Assembly (NCBI RefSeq): GCF_000739595.1
Contig: NZ_BBJP01000030.1
Span: 109,420 to 173,419, forward strand
Direction of reading: 5' to 3'
Source: Halorubrum halophilum
Lineage (GTDB): Archaea; Halobacteriota; Halobacteria; Halobacteriales; Haloferacaceae
Length of the DNA: 64,000 nucleotides
In this document: one piece after another, positions 38,545-47,255 of the stretch
How the letters are laid out: every line of letters starts with the position of its first letter
How positions within the stretch are numbered: position 1 is the first letter of the stretch
Notes under the pieces: generated by a model
The model's database searches: none
The model's input: the letters and a program-made list of their open reading frames with translations, nothing else
Told to the model about the DNA's origin: nothing
Program-made: the position numbers and the translations under genes

Positions 38545-40052
38545 CAGTAGCTCACCTCCGCGTCGCGCAGGAACTCGATGTCGGCCAACGTCCCGTGGAG
38601 GTCGCGGATGTCCTCCGCGCCCGTCGTCAACATCGCGAGTCGCTCCAAGGCGAGCCCCCACGCCATCACGTCGCAGTCGACGCCGAGCGGGCCGGTGACC
38701 TCCTCGCGGAAGACGCCGGAGTTCCCGATCTCGATCTCCTCGCCCGTCTCGGGGTGCTCTCCGAACAGCTCGAAAGAGGGCTCCGTGTACGGGTTGTAGT
38801 GCGGCTTAAAGCGGATGTCTGTGATCCCGAACTGCCGGTAGAACTCCTCGAAGGTGCCCATCAGGTCGCGCACCGAGAGGTCCTCGGCCATCACCCACCC
38901 CTCGATCTGGAAGAACTCCAGCAGGTGCGTCGGGTCCAGCGTGTCGTTGCGGTACACCTTCTCGACGGAGAAGTAGCGCTGCGGGGGCTCCAGTTCGGCG
39001 CCCGCGATCCCCGAGAGGTACCGCATCGACAGCGAGGTGGTGTGACCGCGGAGCGCGACCTCGCGGGCGAACTCCTGCGACCACGGCGAGTGGTAGCCGT
39101 CGCCGTCGATCCCCCACCCGTCGCGGTGGGCGGCCTCGACGCGGGCCATCAGCTCGTCCGGGATCCCCTCCATCGGCGGCACGTCCAGCGCGAACCGGTC
39201 CCAGTGGGTCCGCGCCGGGTGGTCCTGCGGCATGAACAGGCAGTCGTTGATCCAGAAGTCGCTGTCGGCGTGGGGGCCCTCCATCTCCTGGAAGCCCATG
39301 CCGACCAGCACGTCCTTCACGCGGTCCGCGGTCCGGCGGAGGACGTGCTTCCGACCGCCCCGCGCCGCGGGCGCGTCCGCCTCGACGTTGTACTCGGAGA
39401 ACTCCACGTCGCGCCACTCGCCGCTGGCGAGCAGCTCCGGGGTGACCTGCGCGACCGTCTCGGTTGTCTCGACGCCCGCCATCAGCGCGTCGACGCCGTC
39501 GTCGGTGAGCGTCACCGACCGAGTGACCGACTCGCCGCGGTCGACGAGCCCGCGGGAGTCGAGCTGATCGAGCACGACGTCGTCGACCGCGGGGTCGTCG
39601 CCGTCGGCGAGCGCCGCGAGCGCGGCCGCCTCGGGGTCGGAATCCGGATCGGCGTCGGAGGCGACCCGAAGCTCGCCCGAGTCGATCGACCCGAATCCCT
39701 TGCGCGCGAAGTTCGAGAGCGCGATGTCGACCTCGGGGCCGTCGAGGTCGGCCTCGCCGATGACCCGTCCCATCGAGACCGCGGCCTCGTCGGCGTCGAG
39801 CGCGAGCCCGGCGCGGTGGAGCCGCGTCTCGGGGAGCCCGTCGTCGACGTACCGCCGGCCCTCGTCGGTGAGGCCGAGCGTCTCGGCGGCCGTCTCGACG
39901 ACGGACAGGAGTTCCTCGTCGCGGAGATCGAAGGCGGCGCCGGTAACCGTCTCGGGCTTCAGCCCGGTCTCCGCCGCGATCTCGTCTATCGTCCGTTCGT
40001 CCGTCGCGCTCGCGGCCTCGAGGACCGCGAGCTGTCGTTCCGGGAGTCGCAT
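38544..40052 (-). CDS. pheS: Phenylalanyl-tRNA synthetase alpha subunit
   Basis: A 502-residue archaeal-type PheS, the catalytic class II subunit. The N-terminal 200 residues hold winged-helix DNA/RNA-binding modules (QLAVLEAASATDERTIDEIA). The catalytic core has motif 2 YFSVEKVYRNDTLDPTHLLEF (in parts FSVEKVYRNDTLD) and motif 3 MAWGLALERLAMLTTG. The start MRLPERQLAVL at 40052 matches homologues. It leads the pheST operon, with a 230-base upstream region that includes a short Phe-rich ORF at 40211-40285. Confidence 0.96.
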   Translation of the reverse strand: MRLPERQLAVLEAASATDERTIDEIAAETGLKPETVTGAAFDLRDEELLSVVETAAETLGLTDEGRRYVDDGLPETRLHRAGLALDADEAAVSMGRVIGEADLDGPEVDIALSNFARKGFGSIDSGELRVASDADPDSDPEAAALAALADGDDPAVDDVVLDQLDSRGLVDRGESVTRSVTLTDDGVDALMAGVETTETVAQVTPELLASGEWRDVEFSEYNVEADAPAARGGRKHVLRRTADRVKDVLVGMGFQEMEGPHADSDFWINDCLFMPQDHPARTHWDRFALDVPPMEGIPDELMARVEAAHRDGWGIDGDGYHSPWSQEFAREVALRGHTTSLSMRYLSGIAGAELEPPQRYFSVEKVYRNDTLDPTHLLEFFQIEGWVMAEDLSVRDLMGTFEEFYRQFGITDIRFKPHYNPYTEPSFELFGEHPETGEEIEIGNSGVFREEVTGPLGVDCDVMAWGLALERLAMLTTGAEDIRDLHGTLADIEFLRDAEVSY

Positions 40053-40159
40053 TCGAGTTGTGTGTATAGGCGTCTGGCTGGTTGGTAACGGTTCCGGCAC
40101 GTCGCCGTCGCGGGGCGAGCGAACGGGGTGGTCCCGCCGCCGTCGCCGCGACGCCCGCC

Positions 40160-40197
40160 GATCCGCCCGGTTTCACCGCCCCGCCGCGGGGCGGATC
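40160..40197 (-). promoter_or_regulatory. Inverted repeats between the short ORF and pheS
   Basis: GATCCGCCC (40160-40168) can pair with GGGCGGATC (40189-40197). The loop contains CGGTTTCACCG (40168-40178), which can form a competing smaller hairpin. Overlapping alternative hairpins in the pheST leader are consistent with a folding switch, though GC-rich DNA often forms such pairs by chance. Confidence 0.35.
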
Positions 40198-40210
40198 CGC
40201 CGCGCGCGAC

Positions 40211-40285
40211 TCACACGGAGAAGAACCCGAACGCGTCGCCGTCGGCTCCGGTGGCGATGCTCGCGTCGGCGCGTTCGAGTGCCAT
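40211..40285 (-). CDS. Candidate Phe-rich leader peptide of pheST
   Basis: A 24-codon ORF (ATG 40285 to TGA 40211) whose product ends DAFGFFSV. Three of its last six residues are Phe, encoded TTC, TTC and TTC. It is on the pheST strand, 158 bases before pheS, and is followed by inverted repeats. Enterobacteria control pheST by attenuation at the Phe-rich PheM leader peptide; the layout here is analogous. Upstream, the minus strand offers only a weak TATA-like CAGCTATG about 25 bases before the ATG. It could instead be a chance ORF. Confidence 0.4.
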   Translation of the reverse strand: MALERADASIATGADGDAFGFFSV

Positions 40286-40363
40286 GGTACCGCATGGCTA
40301 TCGATCGGACATAGCTGTTTTGCTCGGCCGCAAAATTTCAATATCGATATGCACGGGAGGGAC

Positions 40364-40372
40364 TTTATATAC
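40364..40372 (+). promoter_or_regulatory. TATA box of the HalOD1 gene
   Basis: TTTATATAC with a purine-rich GGGAGGGAC before it lies 22-30 bases upstream of the ATG at 40394, typical for a leaderless haloarchaeal transcript. Confidence 0.6.
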
Positions 40373-40393
40373 GCATTCGTCGCAAGGGCGAGT

Positions 40394-40696
40394 ATGAGCA
40401 GCGCAACGTCGAACTCACGGGATGACGAGTCCGTCTCGGATGCGGTTCGCGTCGAACACGAGGACGGTCCGTCGCCGAGCCACGCCGTCGTCGAGGCCGT
40501 CGCCGGCGTCGCCGGTGTCGACCCGATCGACCTCGGCGACGAGGAGGGAATCCTTCTCTATGATCACGTCGACTTGGACGCGCTGGACGCGCTCGTGGCC
40601 AGTCATCGCGGATCCGGTCTCAACGTCTCGTTTTTCCTCCCCGGCTACGAGGTCAGCGTCGACGCGACGGCGGTCGTCGCCGAGCGCACGCAGTAG
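40394..40696 (+). CDS. HalOD1 output-domain protein
   Basis: A 100-residue protein containing one HalOD1 domain, a halophile-specific output module often attached to response regulators and transcription factors. Typical pieces are SHAVVEAVAGVAGVDPIDL, the short LYDHVDLDALDAL helix and the final strand pair NVSFFLPGYEVSVDA. There is no receiver domain, so it probably acts as a partner. It is divergent from the pheST leader region. Confidence 0.85.
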   Translation: MSSATSNSRDDESVSDAVRVEHEDGPSPSHAVVEAVAGVAGVDPIDLGDEEGILLYDHVDLDALDALVASHRGSGLNVSFFLPGYEVSVDATAVVAERTQ

Positions 40697-40720
40697 CACT
40701 GCACCCCCCCGAAAGGGGAA

Positions 40721-41485
40721 CTACGACGCCGCCTCCGACTCGTCTCTCTCCCGCAACGCAGCGATCCGGTCGCCGAGCGGCGGCTGCACCTCGAACCACG
40801 TCGACCAGTCGCCGGTCGCCGGCTCGACGCCCCGGATCGCCGCGACGCGCTCGAACGCGTCGGCGACCCGGTCCGCGCCGACCGCGTCCGCGGCGCGGTC
40901 GTCGGCCGCGTACTGGACCCGCCGCCCGACCCAGAACGCCGCGAGCCCGACCGCGACGAGCGACGCGAACCCCGCCTCGAACGGCACCGTCGCGGTGACG
41001 ATCGCCGCCAACACGCCGACCACCGCCGCGATCGCGACCGCGCGGAACTCGCCGTAGTACGTCTCGACGCGGCCGGCCTCGGCCGCGAAGAGGCCGATCG
41101 CCACGTCGTCGGCCACGTCGTCAAGCACGGCCTCCGAGAGGAACAGCACGCGCCGCCGTGGCGGGCCGCGGACGGCGACCTCGACGGGACCGACGCCGTC
41201 GCTCCCGGAGTCACCTCCCGGTTCGTTCCCGCCGACTTCGCCCGCACCGCGTCGCTCGATCGCGACCCGGTCAACGTCGAGTCCGGCCGTCTCGCGGAGG
41301 TAGTCGAGGCGCCCGCGCTCGGCGTCGGTCGGCTCCCGGAGGTCGCGGAACCGGTCGGCCACGTACAGGGGACCGATCTCGACGGCGAGAAGCGTCAGGA
41401 CGGCGGCGCCGACGAGGAAGGCGACCGTGAGCATCGTCCGCGGGTCCGTCCCGGAGCGGTAAAAAGGCGCGACTTCGCGGCGCAT
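40721..41485 (-). CDS. M48-like membrane protein lacking the HExxH active site
   Basis: A 254-residue protein with the layout of HtpX/M48 membrane peptidases: an N-terminal helix (about 18-37), a region RDLREPTDAERGRLDYLRE, a middle helix pair (about 165-205), then VGRRVQYAADDRAADAVGAD, AFERVA and PPLGDRIAALRE, all normal for the family. Where the zinc-binding HExxH should be, the sequence reads VAIGLFAAEAGRVETYY, so no zinc site is possible. It is probably a catalytically dead paralogue with a structural or regulatory role. It is 18 bases downstream of the MinD-like gene on the same strand and probably in one operon. The start could be ATG 41434. Confidence 0.75.
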   Translation of the reverse strand: MRREVAPFYRSGTDPRTMLTVAFLVGAAVLTLLAVEIGPLYVADRFRDLREPTDAERGRLDYLRETAGLDVDRVAIERRGAGEVGGNEPGGDSGSDGVGPVEVAVRGPPRRRVLFLSEAVLDDVADDVAIGLFAAEAGRVETYYGEFRAVAIAAVVGVLAAIVTATVPFEAGFASLVAVGLAAFWVGRRVQYAADDRAADAVGADRVADAFERVAAIRGVEPATGDWSTWFEVQPPLGDRIAALRERDESEAAS

Positions 41486-41502
41486 CGGCAGCTCGGTCCC
41501 CC

Positions 41503-42153
41503 TCAGTCGGGCACCCGCCGCGCGAGTTCCCGGACCGCTTCCGCCGCGGCGCTGTCGGGCGCGGCGCCGACGACCGGTCGCTCCTCGGTGACCGAGCGCC
41601 CAACCCGCGGGTCGGCGGGGACGACCGACGCGGGCGCGCCGAGCGCGTCGGCGATCGCCTCGGTCGGCGGGTCCTCGGTCACCCGGTTGACCGCGCAGCC
41701 GACGAGCCCGGCGTCGAGTTCGCGGGCGAGTTCCCGGGTCCGGATCGCGTCGGCCAGCGCGAACGCCCGCGGCGACACGACGAGCAGGCAGGCGTTCGCG
41801 ACCGCAAGCGGCACGCCAGCGTCCGCGCGCCGCCCCGCGGGACAGTCGAGGACGACGGTACCGCGCTCCCGCTCGATCGCCGTCACCGCGGCGTCGAGCC
41901 GCCGAAGGTCGGCCGCCCGCGCGCCGGCGAGGGTCCGGCCGCAGGGGACGATATCGACCGGACCCGCGCGCAACGTCTCGATCGGGTCGGCCGCGCCGGC
42001 GAGCGCGTCGTGGAGGTCCGGACCGCGCCCGCCGGGCAGGTCCGCCATCCCGAGGTCGGCGTCGACGACGACCGCGTCGAGCGCTGCGGCGACGTTGTAC
42101 GCGAGCGTCGTCTTCCCGACGCCGCCCTTGCCGCCGGCGACCGCGAGGATCAC
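41503..42153 (-). CDS. MinD/ParA-like ATPase
   Basis: A 216-residue deviant-Walker ATPase of the MinD/ParA class. It has GGKGGVGKTTLAYNVAAAL, the switch I Asp in VDADLGMADLP and Walker B-like VVLDCPAGRRADAGVPLA. The C-terminal membrane-targeting helix of bacterial MinD is not obvious. The GTG start at 42153 overlaps the preceding gene's stop (GTGTGATC), giving a 4-base overlap and an operon with the coiled-coil protein and the M48-like protein. Haloarchaea have several MinD homologues that position surface structures; which one this resembles cannot be said. Confidence 0.85.
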   Translation of the reverse strand: MILAVAGGKGGVGKTTLAYNVAAALDAVVVDADLGMADLPGGRGPDLHDALAGAADPIETLRAGPVDIVPCGRTLAGARAADLRRLDAAVTAIERERGTVVLDCPAGRRADAGVPLAVANACLLVVSPRAFALADAIRTRELARELDAGLVGCAVNRVTEDPPTEAIADALGAPASVVPADPRVGRSVTEERPVVGAAPDSAAAEAVRELARRVPD

Positions 42154-42977
42154 ACCAGCCGCTCCAGCGCCTCGACCGGCGCGTCGGTCTCCTCCGCTCG
42201 CGCCGCGAGCGACGCCGCGCGCTCGCTCAGCGCTCGGAGCCGGTTCGCGTCCGCGGCCACGCGCTTGTCGAGTCCGGTGATCCCCTCGGCGCCGTCGGCC
42301 TCCGCGACCGCCTCCGTCGCGGTCGCCAAGTCCGCGTCGGTCAACCGCTCTGCCCGATCGATCCGTTCTTCGACCGCGTTCAGTCGCGCTTCGACTGCGT
42401 CGAACCACCCCGTCGCTTCTCCCGGCGGCGACGCGGGGGCGTCGGAACCGCCGGCCGGGTCGGCGATATCGGCCGCGTCGGCACCGTCGACGGCGTGGTC
42501 CGAACCGCCGGACTCGGTTTTCAGATCCGGCTCGTCCGTCCGGTCTGCCCCACGCTCGCTGTCCACCTCGGCCGTGACCACGTCACGGGGCGGGCGGTGG
42601 TCGCCCAGTCGCCGGAGGGCGGCGGCCGTCGCCGACGCCGTCTTTTCGTCTCTCTCGCTCGATTCCGGCCCTCCCGGCTGATCCGTCGGATCGACCGCCT
42701 CCACTTCGGCGACCTCGACCGGCGGGTCGGCCGGCGGATCGGTCGACGAAACGCGGGCCGCGAAGCCGATCGCCCGCCGTTCGCCGGGGTCGAGACGCAG
42801 CGTCACGCCCGCCTCGTCCCACCCGTCTTCCGGGACACCGCCACGACGAGGCGGGAGCACGGGGGCGGCGAGTCGGCTCTCGATCCGAACGCGCCGCGGG
42901 ACGGCGGCGTCGTTGCGCACGCGACACCGGACCAGCGACACGTCTCCTTCCCGGTCGATGTCCCACGCGAAGTCCAT
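42150..42977 (-). CDS. Conserved haloarchaeal protein with C-terminal coiled coil, partner of the MinD-like ATPase
   Basis: A 275-residue protein. The first 85 residues look like an all-beta domain (VSLVRCRVRNDAAVPRRVRIESRLAAPVLPP, in parts), followed by an acidic low-complexity linker (about 86-185) and a helical end rich in Ala/Glu (about 188-275; ARLNAVEERIDRAERLT). No motif gives a function. Its tight overlap with the MinD-like gene suggests it is the effector or anchor positioned by that ATPase. Confidence 0.75.
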   Translation of the reverse strand: MDFAWDIDREGDVSLVRCRVRNDAAVPRRVRIESRLAAPVLPPRRGGVPEDGWDEAGVTLRLDPGERRAIGFAARVSSTDPPADPPVEVAEVEAVDPTDQPGGPESSERDEKTASATAAALRRLGDHRPPRDVVTAEVDSERGADRTDEPDLKTESGGSDHAVDGADAADIADPAGGSDAPASPPGEATGWFDAVEARLNAVEERIDRAERLTDADLATATEAVAEADGAEGITGLDKRVAADANRLRALSERAASLAARAEETDAPVEALERLV

Positions 42978-43161
42978 ACGTCGGGTGCCGCGGTATCGTA
43001 CTTAAGCTGCGGGCGAAGCGTACGTCTCGGCAGGGGTTACCCTCCGAAGCTCAGTCAGACGGATACAACCCCAATTCAGCCACTACCTCAACATACCCCT
43101 CTATAGCACTCACTATCAGTCCCAAGTAACGATTTTAGTGATTCCTCCCACATACCGAGTC

Positions 43162-43617
43162 GTGAGCCACCACAGCGGTCAACCGGACCACCGAATCGCA
43201 TTCGTCTGTGTCCAAAACGCAGGGCGGAGCCAGATGGCGACGGCGTTCGCCCAGCGCGAGCGCGACCGTCGTGAAGCGAGTGATCAGATCGAGATAATTA
43301 CCGGCGGGACACGGCCCGCAGACCACGTTCACGATGTCGTCGTTGAGGCACTGCGTGAACGAGACATCGATCTCAGCGACCGAACGCCGCGAGAGGTGAC
43401 ACCCGAGGAGCTACAGGCGGTAGATCTGGTCGTGACAATGGGCTGTTCGGCAGCAGACGTGTGCCCGGCAACGTGGAACGGTGAGAACCGCGATTGGGGG
43501 CTCGACGATCCACACGAACGTCCGCTCGAGGAGGTGCGCGAGATTCGCGACGAAATCGAGCGTCGTGTCGTCGCGCTGTTCGACGAGGTACTGTCGGAAA
43601 CGGTATCCGCGGAGTGA
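43162..43617 (+). CDS. arsC: Arsenate reductase, thioredoxin-coupled type (low-MW phosphatase fold)
   Basis: A 151-residue low-molecular-weight phosphatase-fold protein. The P-loop CVQNAGRSQ (Cys16 to Arg22) starts the fold; the general-acid Asp lies in LDDPHE (about 116). Two further cysteines, Cys95 and Cys101 in TMGCSAADVCP, are the relay cysteines that distinguish thioredoxin-linked arsenate reductases from plain tyrosine phosphatases. It should therefore reduce arsenate to arsenite. GTG 43162 is the most likely start (VSHHSGQPDHRIAFVCVQ). Arsenite export genes are not adjacent, but the high-affinity phosphate operon, an arsenate entry route, begins 7 kb away. Confidence 0.85.
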   Translation: MSHHSGQPDHRIAFVCVQNAGRSQMATAFAQRERDRREASDQIEIITGGTRPADHVHDVVVEALRERDIDLSDRTPREVTPEELQAVDLVVTMGCSAADVCPATWNGENRDWGLDDPHERPLEEVREIRDEIERRVVALFDEVLSETVSAE

Positions 43618-43622
43618 CACGG

Positions 43623-44600
43623 ATGCGGAAGGAACCAGCCGATGATCGGCCGATTGAACCGAAGTCCGACGGCGACTCGCCGGATTTCGACGGACTGTCC
43701 GTCGAAAAGGCGGCGGACATCGTTGTCAATACGGAAAGAGAGTCCGACGAGGTGCGCGAAACGCTCGCGATCGTTGCGCAGGACGGGACGATCCGCCGGG
43801 CGGCCGTTGACGACGCAGTCGCGAACGCCTCGATGGTGGTGACAACCGCCGAGACACGAGTAGAACTCGCGGCCAAAAAGCTAGATAACGTACGAGAGAC
43901 GGCCACCCCGGTCTCAGACCTAGACCTCGTGTCGGCACGCATCGACAACTTCGACGCACGTCTCACTACTATCGAGGACAGAGCGGACGACCTCGGAGAT
44001 GTCATACAGGAGGTACTCGGCATGAAGGAGGACGGCGATCTCTACGAAATTGCGCGACGGATTAGACGGGTGACGAGCGCTGCTACCGAGATCCAACGTG
44101 CCGCCGATGACTTTCAGTTTGAGATCGACTCGTTCGAGGAGTGGCTCACCGACGCCGATCGCCGCATCGAGGAACTCACCGCCGACCTCGATGCGCTCGC
44201 GCAGTCAGTGGACGAACTCGACGACATCGCAGGGACCCTCGTTGTCGACGACAGCGACCCCGAGAGCGAGACGGCACAAACGTGGGTCGCAGCGATGGTT
44301 CGGCACCGTGTCGTGTCGTTGATGATCGCGGATCTCCGAGCAGAACTGGCGGCGCTTCGAACGTGGGCCGAGCGTGAAGGTGGTACTCCGCCGTCGGAGA
44401 TCGAACCCCGGCTCGACGAGATTCAGACCAGCCATGAGATCGTCGGAGAACAACTCACAGCAGGTGCCGAACCGGAGTGGGTCGAACGGTTCGACGACCA
44501 GTTAACCGCGCTTGACGAGGCGCTCGAGGCGATGGAACCGCCGATCGCATGGGCCGAGGTCGAAGCGGTCGCCGAGGAACACCGCCCCGCGATCGAGTAG
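43623..44600 (+). CDS. Coiled-coil 'halo transducer'-like protein
   Basis: A 325-residue acidic, almost entirely helical soluble protein. Heptad patterns run through residues about 60-240 (LDLVSARIDNFDARLTTIED, IEELTADLDALAQSVDELDD, in parts). It lacks the MCP signalling hairpin and transmembrane segments, although proteins of this kind are often labelled halo transducer proteins in haloarchaeal genomes. It starts 6 bases after arsC, so the two are cotranscribed. Function unknown. Confidence 0.7.
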   Translation: MRKEPADDRPIEPKSDGDSPDFDGLSVEKAADIVVNTERESDEVRETLAIVAQDGTIRRAAVDDAVANASMVVTTAETRVELAAKKLDNVRETATPVSDLDLVSARIDNFDARLTTIEDRADDLGDVIQEVLGMKEDGDLYEIARRIRRVTSAATEIQRAADDFQFEIDSFEEWLTDADRRIEELTADLDALAQSVDELDDIAGTLVVDDSDPESETAQTWVAAMVRHRVVSLMIADLRAELAALRTWAEREGGTPPSEIEPRLDEIQTSHEIVGEQLTAGAEPEWVERFDDQLTALDEALEAMEPPIAWAEVEAVAEEHRPAIE

Positions 44601-44647
44601 CGAACGCCGTCTCGAAGCAATAACGATTGCTTGTCCGCCCCGGACCG

Positions 44648-45664
44648 TCAGATATCGATGTTTTCGGCGCGAATCGTGGTTCTCGCAGCGGTGTCGGCCA
44701 TATAGCGACCGCAATCAGCCGCCCGTTGGAGGTGAGAGAGCGCGTTCGACAGCGCGACTGCCACGGGCACCGATCCAACTGATTCGTCATATAAACGCCG
44801 TTCGACCGCCTCGATATCCTCGACGGCGTCGTCACATTGGCTCCTCGCTCGTTGTGCTTTCGTCATGTCCCTGTCGAGGACGGCGGTTACCGCGTTATCA
44901 ACGGCGCCCGCGATGTCGTCGGCCACCGAATGCATGTCTGTGGCCACCTTGTCTGCGGGCGGCTCGGGGAGTTCTTCTCCGGTGGTCGCGATCCGAACAG
45001 CCTGATCGGCGACGGTTTCCAGACGATGAGCGAGAGCGTAGTAGGCGAACAGCTCAGGCCGGGAGACACCCAGCGCGTCGAGCTCAGCGTGCGAGACCAG
45101 TGACCGCGAGAAGTGCCGCGTGACCATCTCCGCGGAGCGGCGCGCTTCGTCAGCACGGTCACGGACTCTCGCGTGTGTGTCAGCGGCGTCAACGAACGCG
45201 GTGGTCGCGTCGCGGAGGAGTGAACCGACCACGTACTGGAGTTGTACGATCGACTGGCAGACGGAGACGGACGACGTGTCCAAGAGGTGTCTGATCGTAA
45301 TCTCTGCATCCGATTCACTGAGAATATTCGTCCCGACGAGGTCCCGAACCGTCGACTGTACGGCTTTGCGCTCTGCGTCGGAGAACCCGCCCGCCCGACG
45401 CAGCGTTATCGTCTCGAACCCGACCGCATGGGCCGTTCGGGCGGCACGCGTGACGGCTTCGGTACCGCCGCCGTCGATCTCGACCGTTGCTTCGTCCAGA
45501 CAGTCGACGTCTGCGTTCGAGGACCGAATGAGGATCGACCCGTCACGATGGGTGTACAACTGCAGTTGCATGCCGACTTCGAAGCCGTGGTTCGTCGCCC
45601 ATCCTTTCGGAATCGAGACGGTGAACGTGCCGCCGCCGACCTCCTGCAGCTTTCTGGTCTCCAT
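44648..45664 (-). CDS. AbrB-PhoU fusion phosphate regulator
   Basis: A 338-residue fusion of an N-terminal SpoVT/AbrB swapped-hairpin DNA-binding domain (METRKLQEVGGGTFTVSIPK, residues 1-50) with two PhoU-like three-helix bundles (about 100-330; SIVQLQYVVGSLLRDATTA, VADDIAGAVDNAVTAVLDRD). In haloarchaea such proteins are thought to regulate the pst operon by DNA binding and phosphate-transporter sensing. It is the last gene of the phosphate operon, 2 bases after phoU, which supports this. Confidence 0.88.
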   Translation of the reverse strand: METRKLQEVGGGTFTVSIPKGWATNHGFEVGMQLQLYTHRDGSILIRSSNADVDCLDEATVEIDGGGTEAVTRAARTAHAVGFETITLRRAGGFSDAERKAVQSTVRDLVGTNILSESDAEITIRHLLDTSSVSVCQSIVQLQYVVGSLLRDATTAFVDAADTHARVRDRADEARRSAEMVTRHFSRSLVSHAELDALGVSRPELFAYYALAHRLETVADQAVRIATTGEELPEPPADKVATDMHSVADDIAGAVDNAVTAVLDRDMTKAQRARSQCDDAVEDIEAVERRLYDESVGSVPVAVALSNALSHLQRAADCGRYMADTAARTTIRAENIDI

Positions 45665-45666
45665 GG

Positions 45667-46344
45667 TCAGTAGATCAGCTCGGGCTCACCATCGTTCATG
45701 TAGAGCGTGCGCGCAGCGATGTTGACGGCGTGATCACCGATTCGTTCCAGATCGCGGATCGTGAGCAGTATTCGCGACACGTCGTCGAGCAGTTGCTCGA
45801 TGTCCCACCGATCGGACTCGCTGGCGATCAGCTCGCGGACAACGGCTTCGCTGGCGTTCTGACACGACGCATCGAGTTCGTCGTCACGCTCGTCGATCGC
45901 TCGACACGCCGCGGAGTCGGCACCGACGTACGCGTCGATGGCGTCTCGGACCTGACTGGAGGCGTTCTCGCCGATCTGTTGAATCCGGACTTCGGAGGTG
46001 ACTTCCGAGCTACCGGCGAGGGCGTACCGGGCAAGGTTCGTTGCGAGGTCACCGATCCGTTCCAGATCGGTGAGGATCTTGAACGACGCGGCGACGAACC
46101 GCAGATCGGAAGCGACGGGCTGTTGGAGCGCGATAAGGTCGATGCAGTTGCTTTCAAGCTCAAGATACTGCTGGTTGATTCGGTCGTCGCTCTCGATCAC
46201 CTCGTGAGCCATCCCGTGGTTGTCGCTCTCGAGCGCTTCGAGCGCCCGCAGGAGCTGACCCAGCACGCTTTTGCCCATCGCCTCGACATCGGCCCGGAGC
46301 TCGTCCAACGACTCGCGATACTCTTCTCGAGGCACGACGATCAC
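45667..46344 (-). CDS. phoU: Phosphate transport regulator PhoU
   Basis: A 225-residue PhoU with two similar three-helix bundles and metal-binding patterns [15 protein letters not shown] and [14 protein letters not shown] / [15 protein letters not shown]. PhoU damps phosphate uptake by the Pst transporter and links it to signalling. Its start lies within the end of pstB (4-base overlap), showing operon membership. Confidence 0.95.
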   Translation of the reverse strand: MIVVPREEYRESLDELRADVEAMGKSVLGQLLRALEALESDNHGMAHEVIESDDRINQQYLELESNCIDLIALQQPVASDLRFVAASFKILTDLERIGDLATNLARYALAGSSEVTSEVRIQQIGENASSQVRDAIDAYVGADSAACRAIDERDDELDASCQNASEAVVRELIASESDRWDIEQLLDDVSRILLTIRDLERIGDHAVNIAARTLYMNDGEPELIY

Positions 46345-47255
46345 CCGAACTTCCCACTGATGTAATCCTCGACGCGCTGGCTCTCGGGGTTCTCGAAGAT
46401 CTTCTCCGTGTCGTCGTACTCGACGAGTTCGCCGCCGGTGAGGAAGACGGCGGTCTGGTCGGAGACCCGGGCCGCCTGCTGCATGCTGTGGGTGACGACG
46501 ACGACCGTGTAGTCCTGTGCGAGGTCCTCGATGAGATCCTCGATCTTCGAGGTGGCGATCGGATCAAGGGCTGAAGCCGGCTCGTCCATGAGGATGACCT
46601 CCGGGTCGACGGCCAGACACCGGGCGATACAGAGACGCTGTTGTTGGCCGCCGGACAACCCGAGCGCGTTATCGTCTAACCGGTCGTTCACCTCCCCCCA
46701 CAGCGCGGCCCGCTCGAGCGACCGCTCGACGAGCGCTTCCTCGCGGTCTGGCTCCGCACGCCCCGTCAGCTTGGCGAGCAGTCCGGTCTCGATGTCACCG
46801 TGTTTCCGCGGTCCGTAGGAGACGTTCTCGCGGATCGACTTGGGGAAGGGGTTGGGGCTCTGAAACACCATCCCGACCCGCTTGCGGAGTTCGACGAGAT
46901 CGACGCCGTCTTGGTAGATATCTTCGTCGTCGAGCTCGACCGTTCCGTCGACATTGGCGGCGCGGATACGGTCGTTCATCCGGTTGAGACACCGGAGGAA
47001 GGTCGATTTCCCGCACCCGGACGGGCCGATGAGCGCCGTCACGCTCTGCTCGGGAATGTCCATCGAGACGCCCTTCAGCGCGTGGTCGTCTCCGTAATGG
47101 ACGTCGAGGTCGTCGACGGCGAGTTTCGTCTCGCCGCCGGCCTCGTAGCTCGTCCACTCCGGACGCGTCTCCTCGACGGTCTCGCCGGCGGTCGTGGAGA
47201 TTCCTTGGCTGTCCGTGCGGTTCGCCGTGGTCTCTGCGGTGTCTGTCTGACTCAT
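46341..47255 (-). CDS. pstB: Phosphate ABC transporter ATP-binding protein PstB
   Basis: A 304-residue ATPase that energises high-affinity phosphate import. Walker [10 protein letters not shown], the PstB hallmark [25 protein letters not shown], signature [15 protein letters not shown] and Walker [14 protein letters not shown] are all present. A 45-residue acidic N-terminal extension precedes the ATPase, common in halophiles. ATG 47255 gives [12 protein letters not shown] and overlaps pstA's stop by 4 bases. Confidence 0.97.
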   Translation of the reverse strand: MSQTDTAETTANRTDSQGISTTAGETVEETRPEWTSYEAGGETKLAVDDLDVHYGDDHALKGVSMDIPEQSVTALIGPSGCGKSTFLRCLNRMNDRIRAANVDGTVELDDEDIYQDGVDLVELRKRVGMVFQSPNPFPKSIRENVSYGPRKHGDIETGLLAKLTGRAEPDREEALVERSLERAALWGEVNDRLDDNALGLSGGQQQRLCIARCLAVDPEVILMDEPASALDPIATSKIEDLIEDLAQDYTVVVVTHSMQQAARVSDQTAVFLTGGELVEYDDTEKIFENPESQRVEDYISGKFG

